This document shows, in pieces, positions 21,948-30,988 of a stretch of 39,759 nt of DNA. A program made the translations under genes and the position numbers. Each line of letters opens with the position of its first letter. The stretch's first letter is position 1. Origin of the DNA: DASQWC01 sp035640475 (GTDB taxonomy: Bacteria; Actinomycetota; JAICYB01); contig DASQWC010000063.1 in assembly GCA_035640475.1 (NCBI GenBank), forward strand, positions 1-39,759, read 5' to 3'. Below the pieces are notes generated by a model, which saw nothing but the letters and a program-made list of their open reading frames with translations, had not been told where the DNA came from and did not search any database.

Positions 21948-24175
21948 GACGGGCGGTAGCCCGTCGGTCCCCACGGCGGGTAGTTGTTCTTCTCGCACTT
22001 CCCGGACGGCGTGTCCGCACACGTATCGGACGGCTCCCCCGTCGGCTCGTACGGCTTGGGAGCGTATTTCTCGTTGCCGCACCACACGTTGTAGTTGGGC
22101 CCGTCGCGCTCCCAATCCACGGCGAGCTGATCCGGCCACAGCATGTAGTGGCGCATGCAATCGGGGTACTCGACCCAGCCGAGCTTGCTCTCCGGGGGCG
22201 GTGAGATAAAGCTCGACCGCCAGCGCCACTCTGTGGCGTCGACGGCAAAGAAGTACTGGCCGGGTGCCGCCCCGACCAGGCCGGGCCGTGGGTCGGTGGT
22301 CGCGCCGGCCCCGCCGAATCGCGTGCGGGGATAGGCCTGCAGACCCTTCGTCACGTGGAGCGGCGTCAGGTCGGGTCCGGCGAAGAGGAGCCCGCCGAGC
22401 AAGGCCAGGGTGCTGTAGTAGAGCGTGACCAGCGCGCTCGGAGCTTTGCAGTACGCCTCGTCGTGGTTCATTCCGGCATCCGAGTCCGGGTCACACGCTT
22501 TGCCCGAGTTCGGCGACTTCTTGTGGAGGTCGTGCCACGCGTAGAACGGGTCGCCGGCTTCGTACCCGAAACCGCCCGGGACGCCGAAGTTCGTGATACC
22601 GAACGACGCCTTGTCCACCATCGGCTGCTCGTACGTCCGCTGGACGACGGAAGAGTCCATGTAGTTCGTACCGGTAAAGACGAACTCGGGCTTGTAGTCC
22701 TGACCTTCCATCGAGATGAGGTGGAAGATCGGCGCAACGAGGTCGAGCAGGTAGACGACCGACGTGATGCCGTCGAGCTTGAACCGCACGGCGATCTGCG
22801 TGCCTTGGTCGGTCGCACGAGAAGGATCCGTGTCGTACGCGAACTCGGTCGCAAAGACGTTGCGCCCGCAGTACTGCTTGACGAATCCCTTCAGCTCGTT
22901 CGCGATCCCGCGGACCTGCTGGAAGTTCGGATACATGAGCGCGAACTTCCGCGTCTGGCCCTTGTACTGGGCCGAGTTGACCGCTTTCTTGCCGGCGACC
23001 CTGCTGCACAACCAGCTCGCGTACTGACGGACGTGGTTCGTCCCACTCGAGAACTGCGTCCACGAGAACGGCGCCCACTTCTTGTAGAGGGAGTCCGATT
23101 CCTGGAGCGTCCCGAAGTGCATCGGTCGGCGATCGGGCGGCGCCTTCGCGTTGAGGGCGGCCGCCATGTTGTAGGCGGAGCGGCTGAGCGCGTCGTCGTT
23201 GATCACGACGAACGGCTTGATCTCGTCCACAATCTTCACCGCGGCCGCGGTCGTCGTCTCCGGGCACTGGTACGAGCCGCCGTCGACGAGCTCGTAGATC
23301 AGCTTGCGGCCGAAGAAAGGGCGCGTGGGGTCGTTGCCCATGAGCTTTCTGATGTGCGGGAACGGCTCGGCGGCTTCGAGCGCGCGCTTGTTGACCACCT
23401 GAATGAGGGCCTGGGCGGCCTCCCGGTACTCGGCACGAGCCTTTTCCTGCGTATTCGGCGTGCCGCGGTAGTAGCGGTTGCCTTCCTGCAGGTTGGCACC
23501 GGCCTGCTGAGCCAGCGTCAGCGTGTTCACGCCACACGAGGTCGCGTCGTATGCGAAAACGAGCTTGATCGTGTCCTTCGTGACGCCGGGCCACGTGTTC
23601 GGGTTGCCGTTTGGCAGTGAGGTGGACTGCGGGCGGATCAATTCGCCGATCTTGCGGCTTTGCGCCTCGTCGCCGAATGGGTTCTCGACGATTTCGTCGG
23701 TGGCTTCTCCGCTGCCGGGCCGGAGTGAGATGCCGCCGCCCGCGGAGGGGCCCGATTGCGTGGACCCTGCATCGGCCTCGTCTTGGGTTGTCTCGGCCGT
23801 GCCGCCGCTCGCGAGCTTCGATGTGTCGTCCTCCGAGCTCGGCCAGACGAGAATCGCGGCCACGAGCGCGAGGATCACCACGATGCTTGCGACGGCGATC
23901 TGGGTCGGGCGCTCGCGCAGGTTGAATCGCTTGACCATCTCGCGGAACGACCACTGCGTGTCCAGAGCGGCGGCAGCGCCCGTTCGCAGCGGCTCCGGCG
24001 GCCCAGACGCCGGCGCCCGCTTCCTGGGTGCGGTCTTCTTCGGTGTCGCCTTCCTTGCCGCGCTCTTCTTTGCCGTTGTCTTCTTGCGCGCCGGCTTCTT
24101 CGCGCTCTGACTGCGCTTCGCCGACGACCCGCGCTTTGCGGGCGGACGTCGCTTACTCGGCTCCCGACGGCTCAT
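21944..24175 (-). CDS. Module A: very long HAAT-type solute-binding protein with basic cytoplasmic tail and TM anchor
   Basis: 743 aa, about twice the size of LivJ-type proteins. Residues 1-56 are a Lys/Arg/Ala/Pro/Ser repeat (KKPARKKTTAKKSAARKAT), like a histone H1 tail. A hydrophilic linker leads to one membrane helix (91-111), a Gly/Ser/Glu-rich stalk, then the binding domain from about 190 (NPNTWPGVTKDTIKLVFAYD). The C-terminus has CADTPSGKCEKNNYPPW, shared with the module B protein. Type I periplasmic-binding fold is inferred from partners and motif order. It is anchored by a helix, not a lipobox. ATG 24175 has AGGGGG 6 bases upstream. It is divergent from the permease gene; the ligand is unknown. 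Confidence 0.85.
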   Translation of the reverse strand: MSRREPSKRRPPAKRGSSAKRSQSAKKPARKKTTAKKSAARKATPKKTAPRKRAPASGPPEPLRTGAAAALDTQWSFREMVKRFNLRERPTQIAVASIVVILALVAAILVWPSSEDDTSKLASGGTAETTQDEADAGSTQSGPSAGGGISLRPGSGEATDEIVENPFGDEAQSRKIGELIRPQSTSLPNGNPNTWPGVTKDTIKLVFAYDATSCGVNTLTLAQQAGANLQEGNRYYRGTPNTQEKARAEYREAAQALIQVVNKRALEAAEPFPHIRKLMGNDPTRPFFGRKLIYELVDGGSYQCPETTTAAAVKIVDEIKPFVVINDDALSRSAYNMAAALNAKAPPDRRPMHFGTLQESDSLYKKWAPFSWTQFSSGTNHVRQYASWLCSRVAGKKAVNSAQYKGQTRKFALMYPNFQQVRGIANELKGFVKQYCGRNVFATEFAYDTDPSRATDQGTQIAVRFKLDGITSVVYLLDLVAPIFHLISMEGQDYKPEFVFTGTNYMDSSVVQRTYEQPMVDKASFGITNFGVPGGFGYEAGDPFYAWHDLHKKSPNSGKACDPDSDAGMNHDEAYCKAPSALVTLYYSTLALLGGLLFAGPDLTPLHVTKGLQAYPRTRFGGAGATTDPRPGLVGAAPGQYFFAVDATEWRWRSSFISPPPESKLGWVEYPDCMRHYMLWPDQLAVDWERDGPNYNVWCGNEKYAPKPYEPTGEPSDTCADTPSGKCEKNNYPPWGPTGYRPS

Positions 24176-24254
24176 CCAAGGCCCCCTCGCAACGGACTGC
24201 GCCGGGCGGCGCGCCCGATCGATTCCCGCTCTCAACCGGAATTTTCGAGCCCAA

Positions 24255-24270
24255 TTGACGCGCGAGTCAA
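24255..24270. promoter_or_regulatory. TTGAC-N6-GTCAA palindrome, module A
   Basis: TTGACGCGCGAGTCAA between the divergent solute-binding protein and permease genes. The same palindrome type occurs at 33059-33074 in module B. Each half is also a consensus -35 hexamer on its own strand, so it is an operator, a pair of back-to-back -35 boxes, or both. Confidence 0.6.
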
Positions 24271-24284
24271 GTGACGCGGACAAT
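24255..24284 (+). promoter_or_regulatory. Candidate promoter of module A permease (leaderless)
   Basis: TTGACG (24255-24260), 18 bases, GACAAT (24279-24284). The predicted transcription start is 1-3 bases before ATG 24293, which has no Shine-Dalgarno; a leaderless mRNA would fit. Confidence 0.45.
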
Positions 24285-24292
24285 CCGACCAG

Positions 24293-26419
24293 ATGAGACT
24301 TCGGCGCGCCGGCATCGGCGTCGCGGCCTTCCTGCTCGGGTTCGCGCTCATCGCGGTCGGTGGGAAGGTCATCTTTCCGGGCCTCGGTCATACGACCGCG
24401 GTCCCCACCGGCCTATACCTGCAAGGCCTGGTCGTTGGGATTCTCTACGGCCTGCTCGCGATCGGCCTCGTCCTCATCTACCGGGCGAACCGAATCATTA
24501 ACTTTGCGCAGGGCGAGCTCGGCGCGTTCGCCGCCACGATGGCGGCCGAGCTCTACCAGATCTTCCATTGGCCGTACTTCGCTGCCGTGTTCGTTGCACT
24601 GCTTGCGACCGTGGTGAGCAGTCTCGTCATCGAGTTCGGCGTGATCCGCAGGTTCGCCAACGCGCCGAGGCTGATTCTCACGGTCGCAACCATCGGCGTC
24701 GCCCAGATCCTCGGGTTCCTCGAGATCGGTATTCCGCTCTTGCTCAACCGAGACGTCAACCGGCAGGACATTCGCGCGAGCCTGGCCAGCCCGTTCCGGA
24801 CGTCCTTCGAGTTCGGTCACGTGCTCTTTTCGGGCGACCACATCGTCGTCTTGGTCCTGTCGCCGCTGATCCTCGTCGGGCTTTTCCTCTTCTTCCGTTA
24901 CACGCGCTACGGAGTAGCGGCCCGTGCGACGGCCGAGAACGCCGAGCGAGCGAAGCTGCTCGGTGTCCGGGTAGCCCGTGTCTCACTCGTCGTTTGGGGG
25001 CTGGCGGGACTGCTCTCTGCGGTCACGGCAATCCTTCGGGCGCCGATTCTCGGCTTCACGCTCGGAGTGATTGGGGGCCAGGGACTGCTCCTGCGCGCCC
25101 TGGCGGCCGCCGTCATCGCGCGCATGGACAGCTTGCCGGTGACGATCGGCGCTTCGGTGCTGCTCACCATGGCCGAGCAGACGATCTTCTTCTCGTTCGG
25201 CCAGACGGGGATCGCCGAGGGGTTCCTGCTCTTCGTGATCGTTCTCGCCTTGCTCCTCCAGCGCCGCCGTCTCGGCCGTGTCGACCTCGGCGCGTCGACG
25301 TGGCGGGCGGTGCAGGAGGTGCGGCGCGTTCCGAAGGAGCTGCGCGCGGTGCCGGAGGTGCGCTGGGGCCGGGCCGCACTGGTCGGCATTCTCGGGTTGA
25401 TCACCGTCGCGACACCGTTCTTCCTCAGCGCCAGTAACACGAGTCTCGCGTCCGCGATCTTGATCTACGCGATGATCGGCATCTCGATCGTCATGCTCAC
25501 CGGCTGGAGCGGAAACGTGTCGCTCGGGCACTGGGCCTTCGTCGGCGTCGGCGCGATGGCGGCCGGAAAGATCGCGAGTGGTGTCGCCCCCAAAGACTTC
25601 TTCCTGACGCTGCTGTTCGTCGGTGTGCTGGGGGCCGCCGCGGCCGTGCTCATCGGGCTCCCCGCATTGCGCATTCGGGGGCTGTTTCTCGGCGTGACGA
25701 CGCTTGCCTTCGCGATCGTGTCGTACAGCTGGTTCTTCCAGCTCGACATCATGACCCCGGCCGGAGCGATCCCACGCCCGAAGCTGCTCGGACGGATCGA
25801 CATCACGTCTGAGTTCGCCTACTACTACGTGTGCCTGATCGGTCTCGGTCTGACGGCGATTGCGGGCTGGAACCTGCGGCGGACGCGGACCGGGCGGAAC
25901 TTCATCGCCCTGCGCGACAACGAGCTGCAGGCCCAGTCGCTCGGCGTGCGTCCGGTGCGCGCCAAGCTCGCCGCATTTGCGATCTCCGGATTCTTCGCGG
26001 CGCTCGCCGGAGGCCTGTACGCCTACCACCAGCAAGCGCTGCGGTTCGACCGTTTCCCGCCGGAATTCTCGCTTGCGTTGTTCGCAATGGTCGTCATCGG
26101 CGGGATGGGCTCGATGACGGGCGCGGTCCTCGGTGCTGTGTATCTGCGGGGCGTGCAGTTCTTCCTGCCGGCCGAGTACCAGCTGCTGGCCACCGGAGTG
26201 GGGATGCTGCTTCTGTTGTTGCTCTTCCCGGGTGGCCTCGGCCAAATCTTGTTCGGCTGGCGCGATCGCTTCCTTCGCCGCGTCGCGGCCCGGCACAAGA
26301 TTCTCGTTCCGAGCCTTGTCGCCGACCGCCGTGTCGAGGAAGGAATCCTCGAGTCGACCGTCTCCACGCCCAAGCGCAAGCCCGCGAAAGCGCTCGCGGG
26401 AGCGGGGAGGCGTTCGTGA
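24293..26419 (+). CDS. Module A: LivH-LivM fused permease
   Basis: 708 aa. The N-terminal half is a whole LivH domain: GLYLQGLVVGILYGLLAIGL, RANRIINFAQGELGAF, RYTRYGVAARATAENAERAK. The C-terminal half, from about residue 365, is a whole LivM domain: LTGWSGNVSLGHWAFVGVGA, RRTRTGRNFIALRDNELQAQ. A cytoplasmic linker of about 45 residues joins them. The end has a basic tail. The fusion makes the membrane core a single chain that must dock two ATPase domains. The next gene begins in the stop codon (GTGA). It is paralogous to 33150-35303. Confidence 0.93.
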   Translation: MRLRRAGIGVAAFLLGFALIAVGGKVIFPGLGHTTAVPTGLYLQGLVVGILYGLLAIGLVLIYRANRIINFAQGELGAFAATMAAELYQIFHWPYFAAVFVALLATVVSSLVIEFGVIRRFANAPRLILTVATIGVAQILGFLEIGIPLLLNRDVNRQDIRASLASPFRTSFEFGHVLFSGDHIVVLVLSPLILVGLFLFFRYTRYGVAARATAENAERAKLLGVRVARVSLVVWGLAGLLSAVTAILRAPILGFTLGVIGGQGLLLRALAAAVIARMDSLPVTIGASVLLTMAEQTIFFSFGQTGIAEGFLLFVIVLALLLQRRRLGRVDLGASTWRAVQEVRRVPKELRAVPEVRWGRAALVGILGLITVATPFFLSASNTSLASAILIYAMIGISIVMLTGWSGNVSLGHWAFVGVGAMAAGKIASGVAPKDFFLTLLFVGVLGAAAAVLIGLPALRIRGLFLGVTTLAFAIVSYSWFFQLDIMTPAGAIPRPKLLGRIDITSEFAYYYVCLIGLGLTAIAGWNLRRTRTGRNFIALRDNELQAQSLGVRPVRAKLAAFAISGFFAALAGGLYAYHQQALRFDRFPPEFSLALFAMVVIGGMGSMTGAVLGAVYLRGVQFFLPAEYQLLATGVGMLLLLLLFPGGLGQILFGWRDRFLRRVAARHKILVPSLVADRRVEEGILESTVSTPKRKPAKALAGAGRRS

Positions 26420-29400
26420 AGGCCAAGCCCAAGCCGAAATCGTCGGCGCGCAGGAAGGCGGTTCGGCCGAAGGCACCGGTACGAAGGGCGGCCGAGCCGT
26501 CCCCGCCGTCGTTGCGCGACAGGTTCGCGACGCGGATCGCGCCCGAGCTCGCGCGCTACCCGCTCTTCCCGCTGCTCGTCTTGTTCGGCTTGAACCTCGT
26601 CGACGAGTTCGACATACAGGCATCGCTCATCCTCGGCCCGGAGATCAAGGAAGCGTTCGGCCTCTCCAACGCGGGCCTGGCCGGCGTTCGGACGGCCGCG
26701 GCGCTCGCCGGACTGTTGATTCCCGTCATCGGCGTCCTCGGCGACCGTTCCAACCGTGTCCGGATGGCATGGCTCGGCGCCGCTGTGTGGGGGGTCTTCG
26801 CCTTCTCGACGGGTCTCGTCCCCGGCTCGATGGTCGCCTTGCTCGTCTTCGTGCGGTTCGGATCGGGGACGGCCAAGCTCGTCAACGGACCGATCCACAC
26901 GACGCTCCTGGCCGACTACTACCCGCCCGCTGTGCGGGGCCGCGTGTATGCGTTCCATCGATCGGGTGACGCGTTCGCCGCCATCCTCGGCCCGGCGCTC
27001 GCCGGACTCGTCGCCTGGCAGCTCGGGTGGCGGTACGCCTTCTTCCTGCTCGCGATCCCGACCTTCCTGCTGATCTTCCTCACCGTGCGCATGCAGGAGC
27101 CGGTGCGCGGCATCACCGAAGATCGTGAGGCGGCACTGGGGGCCGCGAAAGAGGAAGCGGTTCCGTTCGGTCAGGCCGTGCGATGGCTGTACTCGATCCC
27201 GACGATGAAGCGCCTCTTCTTCGGCGCCTTCTGTGCCGGACTCGGCGGCATTGCGTACGCGGTCTTCTCATCGGTCTTTCTCGACGAGGTCTTCGGCGTG
27301 AACGAGCTCGGACGCGGCGTGATCGCTTCGTCGGGCGCGCCGGCCGCTTTGGTCGCGTTCTGGTTGGGCGGCCGCGTCACGGACAAGCTGATTCGGACGA
27401 AGACGATGGCCCACGTGACCGCGTTCTTCGGGTTCTCGGTCGTCGGGCTCGGTGTCGTGCTGGCGCTGTACGCGATGGCGCCGGCGTTGTGGGTCGCCGT
27501 CGTCATCACGTCGGCGATCGGATTCTTCCTTGCGTTATGGGTCGCCCCCTACTTGACGATCACCGGACTCGTCTCACCGCCGCGCATCCGGTCCCTCGGA
27601 CTGAGTTACGCGGGCTTCTTCACGACGCTGGGCATCGTCGGAACCTTGCCGATCGGCGCCATCGCCGACGGGCCGGGTGTTCGGTGGGCGCTCTTCGTCG
27701 CGGCGCTCGTGCTCGCTGTCGGCGGCCTGGTGTTCGCGTCGGCTGCGAAGTTCGCGAATGCCGATGTGAGCCGTGCGCTGCAGGTGCTGGGAACCGAGGC
27801 GCAGCTTCGTCTCCAACGCACGACGCAGGCAACCCGTTCCTTGCTCAAGGTTCAGGGCGTCGACGTCGCCTACGACGACACGCAAGTGCTCTTCGGCGTC
27901 GACTTCGATGTGCAAGAAGGCGAGCTCGTCGCTCTGCTCGGGACCAACGGCGCCGGCAAGTCGACGTTGCTCAAAGCGATCTCGGGTCTCGTTCATCCGC
28001 GGGCCGGCGCCGTGTATTTCGACGGTCGCGACATCACTCATCTCGAGCCGCACGAATCGGCGGCGCTCGGAATCATCCTCATGCCGGGCGGCAAATCGAT
28101 CTTTCCGACACTCACGGTGCGGGAGAACCTCGACATGGCTGCGTGGCTCTACGACCGCGACAAGGAGTACGTCGACGAGGCAAAGGCGCGCGTCTTCGAG
28201 ATCTTTCCGGTTCTCGCTCAGCGCGGCGAGCAACAGGCGGGAAGCCTGTCGGGCGGCGAGCAGCAGATGCTCTCGCTCGCGCAGGCCTTCATCGCCAAGC
28301 CGAAGCTCCTGATGATCGACGAGCTCTCGTTGGGCCTCGCGCCGCTCATCGTGCAGCAGCTACTCCGCATCGTCGAAGAGATTCACAAGAACGGAACGAC
28401 GGTCGTGCTCGTCGAGCAGTCGGTCAACGTGGCGCTCACCGTCGCGAAGCACGCCTACTTCATGGAAAAGGGCGAGATCCGTTTCAACGGCTCGACGACC
28501 GAGCTGCTGCGCCGCCGGGACATCTTGCGTTCGGTCTTTCTCGAGGGCGCCGGTACGGTCGTCGGCGGCAACGGCCGGCGACAGGCCGCGAAGAGCGCGA
28601 GAGCATCACGCAAGCGTTCCAAACAGGACGACGTCATCTTGTCGGTTCGTGATGTTTCCGTTTCCTTCGGTGGGATCGTCGCAGTCTCCGACGTTGGCTT
28701 CGACGTCTACCGTGGACAGATTCTGGGGCTCATCGGCCCGAACGGCGCAGGGAAGACGACGCTCTTCGACGTCATCTGCGGATTCATCGCGCCGGACACC
28801 GGCCATATCAGGCTCGAGGATCGCGACATCTCCGACCTTGCCCCGGCTGAGCGTTCGCGGGCCGGGTTGGGCCGCTCGTTCCAGGACGCAAAGCTCTTCT
28901 CCTCGTTGACGGTCGGCGAGACGCTCGCATGCGCGCTGGAGCGCAAGATCCGAGCGCAGGACCCGATCTCGAGCGCGACCGGCATGCCGTGGGCGCTGTC
29001 GACCGAGCGGCTGATCACGAATCGTGTCGAGGAGCTCATCGATCTTCTCGGCCTCGGTGCCTTCCGCGACAAGTTCGTCTCGGATCTTTCAACCGGGTCG
29101 CGCCGGATAGTCGACCTCGCATGTGTGCTCGCACACGAGCCGTCCGTCCTGCTGCTCGACGAACCGTCGTCGGGCATCGCCCAGCGCGAGACCGAGGCGC
29201 TGGGACCCCTTCTGCACCGCGTCAAGGAGGCGACCGGATGCACGATGCTCCTCGTGGAGCACGACATGCCGCTGGTCACCAGCGTCGCCGACGAGCTGAT
29301 CGCCCTGGAGACCGGACGAGTCATCGCGCGCGGCGCTCCCAAGGACGTTACCAACGACCCGGCCGTGGTCGAGGCGTACCTCGGCACGGACAATCGCATC

Positions 29401-29451
29401 GTGGCTCGGTCCGGTGCGCGCGGCCGCCGCTCGCGGACGCGCCGACGGTAA
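26416..29451 (+). CDS. Module A: MFS transporter-LivF-LivG triple fusion
   Basis: 1011 aa. Residues 1-30 are basic (KAKPKPKSSARRKA). About 35-445 is a 12-helix MFS transporter with LVDEF in helix 1, the GDRSNRVRM loop 2-3 motif and GRVTDKL in loop 8-9. A helical linker (about 446-478) leads to a LivF ATPase (Walker A from 509, GTNGAGKST; MPGGKSIFPTLTV; LSGGEQQM; MIDELSLGLAP; LVEQSVN). A second linker rich in Lys/Arg/Ser leads to a LivG ATPase (Walker A from 774, GPNGAGKT; LSTGSRRIVDLA; LLLDEPSSG; LLVEHDM). The frame is unbroken and module B keeps the same order. GTG 26416 overlaps the permease stop. A secondary transporter is thus tethered to both ATPases of an ABC importer. Confidence 0.93.
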   Translation: MKAKPKPKSSARRKAVRPKAPVRRAAEPSPPSLRDRFATRIAPELARYPLFPLLVLFGLNLVDEFDIQASLILGPEIKEAFGLSNAGLAGVRTAAALAGLLIPVIGVLGDRSNRVRMAWLGAAVWGVFAFSTGLVPGSMVALLVFVRFGSGTAKLVNGPIHTTLLADYYPPAVRGRVYAFHRSGDAFAAILGPALAGLVAWQLGWRYAFFLLAIPTFLLIFLTVRMQEPVRGITEDREAALGAAKEEAVPFGQAVRWLYSIPTMKRLFFGAFCAGLGGIAYAVFSSVFLDEVFGVNELGRGVIASSGAPAALVAFWLGGRVTDKLIRTKTMAHVTAFFGFSVVGLGVVLALYAMAPALWVAVVITSAIGFFLALWVAPYLTITGLVSPPRIRSLGLSYAGFFTTLGIVGTLPIGAIADGPGVRWALFVAALVLAVGGLVFASAAKFANADVSRALQVLGTEAQLRLQRTTQATRSLLKVQGVDVAYDDTQVLFGVDFDVQEGELVALLGTNGAGKSTLLKAISGLVHPRAGAVYFDGRDITHLEPHESAALGIILMPGGKSIFPTLTVRENLDMAAWLYDRDKEYVDEAKARVFEIFPVLAQRGEQQAGSLSGGEQQMLSLAQAFIAKPKLLMIDELSLGLAPLIVQQLLRIVEEIHKNGTTVVLVEQSVNVALTVAKHAYFMEKGEIRFNGSTTELLRRRDILRSVFLEGAGTVVGGNGRRQAAKSARASRKRSKQDDVILSVRDVSVSFGGIVAVSDVGFDVYRGQILGLIGPNGAGKTTLFDVICGFIAPDTGHIRLEDRDISDLAPAERSRAGLGRSFQDAKLFSSLTVGETLACALERKIRAQDPISSATGMPWALSTERLITNRVEELIDLLGLGAFRDKFVSDLSTGSRRIVDLACVLAHEPSVLLLDEPSSGIAQRETEALGPLLHRVKEATGCTMLLVEHDMPLVTSVADELIALETGRVIARGAPKDVTNDPAVVEAYLGTDNRIVARSGARGRRSRTRRR

Positions 29452-29463
29452 CATCACGCGTTG

Positions 29464-30522
29464 ATGTCTCGCTCGTTGGAAGTCGTCCTGGTCGTCGTCG
29501 TTCTCGCCGTGGCCCTCAGCTTGTCGGCCATCGGGAGCCCGTCCGTTCCCGAGCAACGTCCGGCCGCGCTCGACGGTTATCGCGTCGTGTACCGGCTCGA
29601 GGATCGAACGAGCCGGCCGGCGCGAATCGCGACGGAGGTGCTGGAAGTCCGTCGTCCGTACGACGGGATTCTCCTGACGCACAGCGGCCCCACCGCCGAA
29701 GGTCAGATCTCGACCGGTCAGGTCACGAACCGCGAGGCGTTCTGGCAGCTGTACGTCGGTGGTGAGCTGCAGTTCGGCGTGCGGAGAATGCCCGGGGGGC
29801 CGGTCCGCGACGCTTCGTACGCCGTGCTGCGCGAGGCGGCGAAGAAAAAGATGGCGCTCGCGATGGGCGCCGGAAGTGTCCTCGGACGCCCCTGCGCCTG
29901 GTTCGCGTTTGCGATGCCGGCTCCGCAGCGCCTCAACCGGCCGACCGGCGAGAGCCGAGTCGAGTCCTGCGTGACGCCCGCCGGCGTCGTGCTGCAAGAG
30001 GTGTGGACGCTGCGCGGTCGTGTCGCGAGGATCGTTCGGGCGCTCTCGGTGACGACGAGCACGCCGTCCCGGCGGCTGTTCCTTTACGGCCTCGATCCGC
30101 TCAAAGAGAAGGTTCGCCAGCCCGATGCCGCAAAGCTTCTCCGCCAACAGTTCGTCGTCGACGACGAAGCGAGCGTGGAGGCGCCCATCGAGGTGCGGGC
30201 ACCGGCGGGCTGGCGGCGGGATCGAACGGCGGTGGCCTCTCAGGCGGCGGGAACGACGGCGACGCAAGTCGTTAGCGAGACGTATCTCCGCGGGACGCAG
30301 CTCGTCGTTGTCGAGCGCGGCGTCCATCCGTCTCTCCGCCCCACCTGGCCGCTCGACGAAGGGGAGGAGATCGATCTTGGACGGCTCGGCGACGGCCGGA
30401 TCGTGTACTTCCAAGATCGCGTCGAGTTGCGGCTCACGGGTGACTTCGGGCTGGTCCGCATCGCGGCGCCGTCGTTGCGCGACGCGTTGGCGTTCTCGCG
30501 AGGACTCCGTCAGGCCGGCTGA
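29464..30522 (+). CDS. Exported protein of unknown function (module A, downstream)
   Basis: 352 aa. An N-terminal hydrophobic segment (about 6-24) is a signal or anchor. The rest is hydrophilic with many beta-type strands; YRVVYRLEDRTSRPARIATE followed by EVRRPYDGILL is loosely like LolA/RseB-type lipoprotein carriers. I do not claim that family. It begins 12 bases after the triple-fusion gene, on the same strand, and is probably in its operon. Its 3' end overlaps the convergent lipoprotein gene by 13 bases. ATG 29464 is preceded by an in-frame TTG. Confidence 0.68.
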   Translation: MSRSLEVVLVVVVLAVALSLSAIGSPSVPEQRPAALDGYRVVYRLEDRTSRPARIATEVLEVRRPYDGILLTHSGPTAEGQISTGQVTNREAFWQLYVGGELQFGVRRMPGGPVRDASYAVLREAAKKKMALAMGAGSVLGRPCAWFAFAMPAPQRLNRPTGESRVESCVTPAGVVLQEVWTLRGRVARIVRALSVTTSTPSRRLFLYGLDPLKEKVRQPDAAKLLRQQFVVDDEASVEAPIEVRAPAGWRRDRTAVASQAAGTTATQVVSETYLRGTQLVVVERGVHPSLRPTWPLDEGEEIDLGRLGDGRIVYFQDRVELRLTGDFGLVRIAAPSLRDALAFSRGLRQAG

Positions 30523-30980
30523 TACACGAAGCGCACGGGCACCCGAAGCCCTTCGGGCCCGAAGATGAGCAACGTTCCGCGCTCGGGATCCGGGCAGTCG
30601 CGGCGCTTGGCGACCGTCGTCTCGATGAGGAAGTCGGGAGCGTGGTGGAACGTGATGTCGCCGTATTGGTCGCGCGTATAGGTGACGCCCCAGCCGTCAT
30701 CGACCTTCACGTCGACGACGCCCGGATAATTCGCCTCGATCCAGCCGTGACGCTGGGCGAGCGTGCGTTCGACGTGACTCTGGGTCGTCGCGCCGCGCTC
30801 GGGAAGCTTCCCGATGTTCTCGCGCCGCAGCGCGCGGTCGCTCAGCTTGCTCGGGTTGTACTGGCCCGGACACGCCGCGGCCTGCGGCTCCGAAGAGCAC
30901 GCCCCCAACGATCCGAGAACCAGGGCGCCGGCAACGACGCAAGCAAAGGGCCCGGGCAATCGCCCGGGCCCCCGCAACAT
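30510..30980 (-). CDS. Small lipoprotein (module B, downstream of solute-binding protein)
   Basis: 156 aa. The signal peptide ends in a lipobox (VLGSLGAC), giving a lipid-anchored exported protein. The mature part has an N-terminal CPGQYNPSKLSD stretch, a helix, then beta-type strands (VDVKVDDGWGVTYTRDQYG, ITFHHAPDFLIETT). No family recognised. ATG 30980 is 8 bases after the solute-binding protein stop on the same strand, so the pair is likely co-transcribed. This suggests an accessory role for the binding protein (inference). There is no Shine-Dalgarno, so translation may be coupled. Confidence 0.72.
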   Translation of the reverse strand: MLRGPGRLPGPFACVVAGALVLGSLGACSSEPQAAACPGQYNPSKLSDRALRRENIGKLPERGATTQSHVERTLAQRHGWIEANYPGVVDVKVDDGWGVTYTRDQYGDITFHHAPDFLIETTVAKRRDCPDPERGTLLIFGPEGLRVPVRFVYQPA

Positions 30981-30988
30981 CTGCGCGC

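Noticed and set aside
26416..29451. Idea that the MFS-LivF-LivG frame is an artefact of a lost stop codon or frameshift in the data
   Set aside because: Module B shows an independent MFS-LivF fusion with a matching linker, and both frames are clean through all domain boundaries.
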